Assembly (NCBI GenBank): GCA_945871105.1
Contig: CAMBUO010000011.1
Coordinates: 1-37,352, forward strand
DNA length: 37,352 bases
Reading direction: 5' to 3'
Origin: an uncultured Clostridia bacterium
GTDB taxonomy: Bacteria > Bacillota_I > Bacilli_A > RF39 > UBA660
Shown one piece after another: positions 31,831 to 37,352 of this stretch; positions within the stretch are counted from its first letter, which is position 1, and each line of letters begins with the position of its first letter. The translations under genes and the position numbers were made by a program. The notes under the pieces were generated by a model, which was not told the origin of the DNA, searched no databases, and saw only the letters and a program-made list of their open reading frames with translations.

Positions 31831-34800
31831 TAAATCAACTCCTCAACATCATTATTAGGATTCTCTTTTGGTAACTCAGTAGGATCAAATTGTAAAACTT
31901 TTATTAAAGCATGTTTACCAGATAAAACTATATAACCAAAATCATTTTTAATAGGTGCTTGTAAAGCTCTATCAGAACTTCTTGCTAACTTAATTGTAAA
32001 TTGATTACTGATACCTTCACCAATCCAAATAGCTGTTTCGGGATCATTTACTTCTTTAAACCAAGATTCAAATTCGACCTTTTTAAAAGCATCAACAGCA
32101 TCTATTACAATAAAATTAATAATTGGTAATTTCATTGATTTTTTATATAAATCACTTAAGATACTACCTAAATCACTATTAATTTTTTTCTTAAATGAAG
32201 TAAAATCATAAATAACAAATAACATAGGTTGATACTTATTAATAATATCTAAACTAAAATTATTATTACTTGCTTCTTCATAAATGGTATTAATATTATT
32301 AGTAATACTTGTTAGTACTTCATCAAAATTACTATTATACTTAGTTATATTAAAATAATTTTCATTAAATGTATTACTACTATCCAATAAATAAGTTTTA
32401 AAAGTTTTTATTTGATTAAATCCTACTAATAATTCTTTAACAAAACTAGTAGCATTTTCAAGTTCATTAGCTGTTATTTTATTAAAGAATTGTTTTTTAA
32501 AGTCAAAATAACTATTTTCAAGATTATCTTTATAAATACCAATAGGCATTTTTTCTAAACTGAAAGTTTCTTGGAAAGAATTAATTGTTACTTTATCAGG
32601 TAAAACTGGAATTTTTAAAGCCTTCTTTGGATATTGCAACTTTAATTTAACAGCAAGTTCTTTAAAAAATTGACTACTATTTTCTTTTCTCGTAGGATAA
32701 GCTGTTTGAAATTCGTAAATATTATCATTAATTTTAACAAGACCTCGACCAACAGCTTTTGAAGGTAAAATCGTAGTTTTACCAATAACCGAATAATAAT
32801 CACTTTTATCATTTAATTCTAAGGCAATAATATTTTTAAAGTTTTGACTTAATTTATAACGAACAGAAGTTGTTCCTGTTGCTGTTATAATAAAGTAAAT
32901 ACCAAATCTTGGACATTCTCTTGTGTATTTTGTTAATAATTCGACATAATCCGAATACATTTCATTAAATGAATCAAAACCATTAATTAAAATAACAATG
33001 GAAGGAATACTCTTCCCTGTTGCCTTTTTATATTCAACAATACTACCACCATAATTTAGAAATAATTGTCTTCTTTCTGCTAAATAAGTATTAATTAATT
33101 TAAATAAATTCTCTAATTTATCTTTATCATTAGCAAGAATAACATCTCCTACTTGAGGTAACTCTCTTAAAATTGACATCGTTTCTGATGAAAAATCTAA
33201 AATATAAAAATTAACTTCTTCTGGAGAATATAAGGTTGCACTTGAATAAACAATCGTTGTTAAAACAAGTTCTTTACCACTACCAGGTATACCATAAATA
33301 ATCGTATTTCCTTGTTTATTAATTGGCAAAGTTAATAAATGTTGCTGTTGATTAATAGGATCATCAAGTTCTCCTATAATAGGATTAATAAATATATCTT
33401 TTTGATAATTATATTTACTCCTTAAGGCATCTACTTTAATAAAATCAGGAATACGATTTAACCATAACTGATTAATCATAATATTTTCTTTATTAGCAAT
33501 ATCATCTAAATAACGGATAATATTAGTAATTTCTTCACCTTGCGATTTTAAAGCATTTTTCTTATTAAAATCAACAGTTTTATAAATCGCTCCGTAATTA
33601 TTTATAAAATCAATAGCTGTATCAACTTTTTTAATTCGGAAATCACTTGGATAATAAGATGCTCCACTCCAAGCACTTTGACCATAATAGAAATATTCGT
33701 TGAAACCAACTTGTAAGAAGAAAGAACCAATATTCGTGATATTTGCAGCATCTGGTCTTTTTAACATATCCATGGAATCACTTTTATCTTGAACTTTTAA
33801 ACATACTTTAAAACGGGAATTACTCCAAATCTGATCATTTACTATTCCGCTTGGCTTTTGGGTTGCTAAAATTAAATGAACACCTAAAGAACGACCAATT
33901 CTAGCAATCGACATCAATTCATCCATAAACTCTGGTTGTTGCATTTTAAGTTCAGCAAACTCATCACTTACAATAATTAAATGACTCATAGGTTCATCTA
34001 CTTGACCATTTCGATATAATTTTTGATATTTATAAATATCAATGGTACTTTCATTTAATTTATCACGAGCCTCATTAAAAACTTTTTGACGTCTTCTAAG
34101 TTCAGAATTTAAACTTGATAAAGCACGAGTAATTTCGGTTTTATCTAAGTTAGTAATAATACCAGCTATATGTGGTAATTTAATACCAGTATCTTTATTT
34201 TCAAAAGCACCAGCTAATCCTCCACCTTTATAATCAATTAAAACAAAACTTACTTCTTCCGGTCGATAATTAACAGCCATTGATAAAATATAAGTAATAA
34301 TAAATTCACTTTTACCAGAACCAGTCATACCAGCAATTAATCCATGTGGTCCATGAACCTTTTCATGAACGTCTAAATAAAGTAAATCCCCCGTTTCACT
34401 TATACCAACAGGAGCAGCTAAAGAATTAATTGGATTTGAATCTTTCCAACGAGCCAAGATATTTAACTGTTCAACCCGACCAACATTGTACATTTCTAAA
34501 AAAGTATAAGTTGTAGGTAAATTAAATAAACCATCCTGAAATTCAATTGGTACATTAGCAACTTTATTTGTTAATAAATTCATATTTAAAGTATTAAAAT
34601 CAGCTTTAAATTCTTGCTTAACTCCTTTAGTTAAGTCAGGTTCTAACATTAAACTAATTTCTGATGTTAAATTAATAAAAGCCTTAGCATCATCAGGCAA
34701 TCTTCTTAAAGTACGATCAATAGTAATTAAAGTAAATCCAAAATTATTATCACTATCTAAAATACTATTAAATATTTCAATATTACGAATTGTTTTATAA

Positions 34801-36455
34801 TCATCAGTAATAATTACATAATAAGGTAAATTATCTTTATAACTAACATTATCATTACTATAACTATGTTCTTTATCTTTAAATTTACGATTATTAAATT
34901 CATCAGTTAAATATAAAGATATTTGATTAATTTCTTCTTTATTAATTCCAAAAAAACGAAAAGATTTTTGATTATTCCAAACAAAGGGAGTTAATTTTAA
35001 ATATTCAAAATAATTTTGATTTTCTTCTGTAGTTAAAATAACTATTTTTAATTCTTCATAACTATGAAAAGCCATCATTTGTAAAACTAAAGTTTCTAAA
35101 AATTGATAACCAAGTTTTAATTCTGAGGTAATGGCAATAACATTTTTTTCTGTTAAAGAAATACTAACTGGAACATCAGCTAATTCTTTTTCTGATCCAG
35201 CTATACTTTGTAATAATTTTTTTAAATTATCATCTACTAAAGTAAATCTTTCTTTTTCATAATCAACTTCTACTTCAGCTTTGATATTACCTATACCAAT
35301 TCTTAAATTTAAAAAATCATCATGGTCTATTTTTCTTTCCCATAAATTATTTTGTTTATTCATAATAATGTCAAAACATTGTTTATTAGTTAAATTATTT
35401 TCAACTAAAATAAACTTTTGTTCTTCCATTTTATCATCTATTTCTTTTTTTCTTTCTTCGACATAATTAGTATATTTCTCTTGTCTTAGCGCTTCTTTTT
35501 TCTTATTACTTTTCTTTTGCCATATTCTTGATATAACAGGTACTACAAATGATGCGATTAAAGTTATTAAAGTAATAATTAAAGTTGGTAATATATCTTT
35601 AAAAGTGGCTCCTTCATTTAACCTAGAAACAGCTGTATATAAACTCATACTACTAGTTGCTGCCATAGTCATAGAAGAAGCTAAGGTTAAGAAAAAGGGC
35701 ATTCCTTCTGGATCTTGATTTTCAGGAGGTGAATCAATATGAAATTTTTCTAAAACAACACTTCTTTTAAAACGAGGAGTTCTAAAAAAGTAATCTTCTT
35801 CATCATAAATATCTAGTTCTTCATCTATTTCATTTTTACTACTGGCTACTCCTAAATTAATAATTTTTAATTTATTAGCATTAATTTTAACAGTATTATA
35901 CGGATTATTAATAATCATATAATTACCAAGAACAACAATGCGAAGTCCTAAAATAAAAATAACATCACCATTAAATAATCTTTCTTTTTGAACACTTTTA
36001 TTATTTAAATAAACTAAATAAGTATCAGTTAAAACTTCTATATACCAAGCATTATCATAATAAATTTTAACATTAAATGACTTTAAAAAATCATTATAAT
36101 AAACAATATCAGAGTTACTATTTCCAATTGTAATATTAGCATCAACTACATTATATAAAGTAGTTTTATCGAATGTTGGTAAACAATACAATATATATTT
36201 ATAATCACTCTTACGATATAATATTTCACAAGAAAAGTAATCAGTCAAATAAATACTACCTACAGGAGCATTATTAACAATGATTGCCGTATCATTAGTA
36301 TTAGTAAGCAACCATTTACCATTTTGTTCTTTAATAGTAATTAAATCTACTTGATTCCCATTTTCATCAATGTCAACTATTTGAAAATCACCATAAACAT
36401 TATTAGGAAGGGATGTTGTAATAATTCTTTCTTTCTTTAAAATAAGTATCTTCAT
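31830..36455 (-). CDS. essC: Type VII secretion ATPase EssC/YukB
   Basis: 1541 aa membrane motor that exports WXG100-type substrates. Two FHA-like domains occupy about residues 1-190. Two transmembrane helices lie at about 250-270 and 285-310, followed by a coiled coil. Then come FtsK/SpoIIIE-type ATPase domains. Domain 1 is intact: Walker A GMTGSGKSEF (about 709-718), Walker B VLIDYKGGGLAGAF, and SDEFAELK. Domain 2 has Walker A GIPGSGKELVL (about 1053) but INGFD in place of a strong Walker B. Domain 3 (about 1290 onward) has no P-loop (in place of it reads ENSYFDFKKQFF). ATG 36455 has GAGG, and a TATAAT lies 20 nt before. It is followed by the EsaB-like gene. Confidence 0.95.
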   Translation of the reverse strand: MKILILKKERIITTSLPNNVYGDFQIVDIDENGNQVDLITIKEQNGKWLLTNTNDTAIIVNNAPVGSIYLTDYFSCEILYRKSDYKYILYCLPTFDKTTLYNVVDANITIGNSNSDIVYYNDFLKSFNVKIYYDNAWYIEVLTDTYLVYLNNKSVQKERLFNGDVIFILGLRIVVLGNYMIINNPYNTVKINANKLKIINLGVASSKNEIDEELDIYDEEDYFFRTPRFKRSVVLEKFHIDSPPENQDPEGMPFFLTLASSMTMAATSSMSLYTAVSRLNEGATFKDILPTLIITLITLIASFVVPVISRIWQKKSNKKKEALRQEKYTNYVEERKKEIDDKMEEQKFILVENNLTNKQCFDIIMNKQNNLWERKIDHDDFLNLRIGIGNIKAEVEVDYEKERFTLVDDNLKKLLQSIAGSEKELADVPVSISLTEKNVIAITSELKLGYQFLETLVLQMMAFHSYEELKIVILTTEENQNYFEYLKLTPFVWNNQKSFRFFGINKEEINQISLYLTDEFNNRKFKDKEHSYSNDNVSYKDNLPYYVIITDDYKTIRNIEIFNSILDSDNNFGFTLITIDRTLRRLPDDAKAFINLTSEISLMLEPDLTKGVKQEFKADFNTLNMNLLTNKVANVPIEFQDGLFNLPTTYTFLEMYNVGRVEQLNILARWKDSNPINSLAAPVGISETGDLLYLDVHEKVHGPHGLIAGMTGSGKSEFIITYILSMAVNYRPEEVSFVLIDYKGGGLAGAFENKDTGIKLPHIAGIITNLDKTEITRALSSLNSELRRRQKVFNEARDKLNESTIDIYKYQKLYRNGQVDEPMSHLIIVSDEFAELKMQQPEFMDELMSIARIGRSLGVHLILATQKPSGIVNDQIWSNSRFKVCLKVQDKSDSMDMLKRPDAANITNIGSFFLQVGFNEYFYYGQSAWSGASYYPSDFRIKKVDTAIDFINNYGAIYKTVDFNKKNALKSQGEEITNIIRYLDDIANKENIMINQLWLNRIPDFIKVDALRSKYNYQKDIFINPIIGELDDPINQQQHLLTLPINKQGNTIIYGIPGSGKELVLTTIVYSSATLYSPEEVNFYILDFSSETMSILRELPQVGDVILANDKDKLENLFKLINTYLAERRQLFLNYGGSIVEYKKATGKSIPSIVILINGFDSFNEMYSDYVELLTKYTRECPRFGIYFIITATGTTSVRYKLSQNFKNIIALELNDKSDYYSVIGKTTILPSKAVGRGLVKINDNIYEFQTAYPTRKENSSQFFKELAVKLKLQYPKKALKIPVLPDKVTINSFQETFSLEKMPIGIYKDNLENSYFDFKKQFFNKITANELENATSFVKELLVGFNQIKTFKTYLLDSSNTFNENYFNITKYNSNFDEVLTSITNNINTIYEEASNNNFSLDIINKYQPMLFVIYDFTSFKKKINSDLGSILSDLYKKSMKLPIINFIVIDAVDAFKKVEFESWFKEVNDPETAIWIGEGISNQFTIKLARSSDRALQAPIKNDFGYIVLSGKHALIKVLQFDPTELPKENPNNDVEELI

Positions 36456-36486
36456 ATCTTACCTCAATTCTAATAAAATTATAACA

Positions 36487-36525
36487 AAAAAAACTATGTT
36501 TAGCAATCACTAAAATAGTTTTTTT
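36487..36525 (-). terminator. Terminator between orf207 and essC
   Basis: An 11-bp A/T-rich stem AAAAAAACTAT / ATAGTTTTTTT (36487-36497, 36515-36525) with an inner TTTAG/CTAAA stem and a T-run on the minus strand. It separates essC transcription from the upstream gene. Confidence 0.75.
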
Positions 36526-36561
36526 ATTTAAGAATAAAATCTATGTAATTAGATAATTTTT

Positions 36562-37185
36562 TTAAATACTATATTTTTGTAAACCATCTGCTAATAGTTT
36601 CTGGAGTTCTTGATTGACGCTATTTAATTTTTTTAAAAACTCTTCAATTTGTACTAAACAATTTTCTCTATTTTTAGCAGCTTGATCACGCTTACGACAT
36701 AAAGATTGATACTCTGGATTAGTTTGTATAGTAGAAGCAATTTGCGAACTTAAATTACTATAAGTGTTAGAATAGCGCTCATATTCACTAAAAAGCGTAT
36801 TTAATGTACTACATTTATTAGCATAATCTAATTTCAAGGTAATATAAGAATCATATAATTCTGTGTATGTTTCCATTGATTTGGTATTTATTAATTCACC
36901 CAATTCTTCTAATTTAGTAATTAAATCATTAACCTTTACAGCTAAAGAATTTAAACTTTCATTGGTATTTTCATAATTTTTAATATCACTAATTTCAATT
37001 GCATCTGAAATCATACCTGATAAACCATGAATTACACTAGTATTAACTGTAATTTTACCAATCACTAATTGATCATTTGAGCAAACTTTTGATTCTTCAT
37101 AAACAGTTGCTACTTTAGCTAAAGCTTCATCTATGACATATTTCAACTCTTTATAATACGATTTTTGAGTAAATATTCCACTCAT
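36562..37185 (-). CDS. Coiled-coil protein of the type VII locus, unknown
   Basis: 207 aa, mostly helical: three helical blocks with a long C-terminal coiled coil (about 125-200, LDYANKCSTLNTLFSEYERYSNTYSNL...KKLNSVNQELQKLLADGL). The shape resembles WXG100/LXG-type substrates or their chaperones, but a WxG turn is not found. It may be a substrate, partner or structural component. The ATG at 37185 overlaps the TGA of the gene to its right by 4 nt. Ribosome site GAGGTGG. Confidence 0.7.
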   Translation of the reverse strand: MSGIFTQKSYYKELKYVIDEALAKVATVYEESKVCSNDQLVIGKITVNTSVIHGLSGMISDAIEISDIKNYENTNESLNSLAVKVNDLITKLEELGELINTKSMETYTELYDSYITLKLDYANKCSTLNTLFSEYERYSNTYSNLSSQIASTIQTNPEYQSLCRKRDQAAKNRENCLVQIEEFLKKLNSVNQELQKLLADGLQKYSI

Positions 37186-37352
37186 TGTACCACCTCACTT
37201 GAACTATTAGCTGATGGAATGCCACCTAAAGTACTAACTAAAGTTGGTTCTGATACTCCTGAACCAAGTGGAATATATGCTACTTCGCCAGTTACACTAT
37301 CAGAAATAAAATAATAATCTATTCCATCAAAAGTCATTTTTTCACCATTCAA
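37182..37352 (-). CDS. C-terminal part of an unknown gene (cut by window edge)
   Basis: The frame is open to the right edge, giving the last 56 residues: ...GEKMTFDGIDYYFISDSVTGEVAYIPLGSG, then a Ser-rich tail ending SSSEVVQ and TGA. The segment looks like a small beta domain with a flexible tail. No family can be named. It overlaps the next gene by 4 nt and so belongs to the type VII operon. Confidence 0.65.
   Translation of the reverse strand: MNGEKMTFDGIDYYFISDSVTGEVAYIPLGSGVSEPTLVSTLGGIPSANSSSEVVQ

Noticed and set aside
35281-35466. Plus-strand open frame within essC
   Set aside because: Antisense shadow of the EssC coiled-coil region.

Overview
The window comes from an extremely AT-rich, low-GC Gram-positive bacterium. 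TGA is used as a stop codon (for example at the end of the RNase III gene), so this is the standard bacterial code and not the Mycoplasma/Spiroplasma code. Walled, Bacilli-like features are present: a CIRCE/HrcA heat-shock operon, a T-box in front of argS, sigma-A promoters with 17-nt spacers, a secreted NagZ-type glycosidase, a sortase-like sorting signal, ComEA/ComEC and a type VII secretion ATPase. Many small proteins match no family I know. An uncultivated gut Bacilli/Mycoplasmatota-related lineage (RF39-like) fits, but that placement is inference.

Layout. 1-4227 (minus) holds a competence and surface block: RNase III, a type IV pilin-like protein, a coiled-coil surface protein ending in a sortase-like signal, ComEA, and the start of ComEC, which runs off the left edge. 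4331-5200 (plus) is a TroA/ZnuA-like lipoprotein without recognisable metal ligands. 5203-8847 (minus) carries a small membrane protein, a GHL10-type secreted hydrolase, and argS behind a complete T-box riboswitch. 9009-11235 holds small membrane proteins, efp and rpmG. 11306-12451 (plus) is tmcAL. 12477-17457 (minus) holds a Xer recombinase with a possibly leaderless mRNA, a radical SAM/ABC exporter/GNAT operon, and a metallophosphoesterase.

17464-23441 looks like an accessory region. It has three near-identical promoters with the 19-bp spacer typical of MerR-family control. One precedes the merR gene, one precedes a multidrug-type ABC exporter, and one precedes a two-gene unit encoding a truncated VirD4/TraG-like protein and an unknown protein. 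A decayed XRE-type repressor gene lies between them. This small MerR regulon is the best candidate for an undescribed system in the window.

23449-30274 is the hrcA-grpE-orf-dnaK-pepF-dnaJ heat-shock operon, with two CIRCE-like elements around a consensus promoter. 30306-31508 is a NagZ-like lipoprotein that may start at an AUU codon. 31576-37352 is part of a type VII secretion locus: an EsaB/YukD-like protein, EssC, a coiled-coil protein, and the tail of another gene cut by the right edge. No tRNA or rRNA genes, CRISPR arrays or intact insertion sequences were seen.
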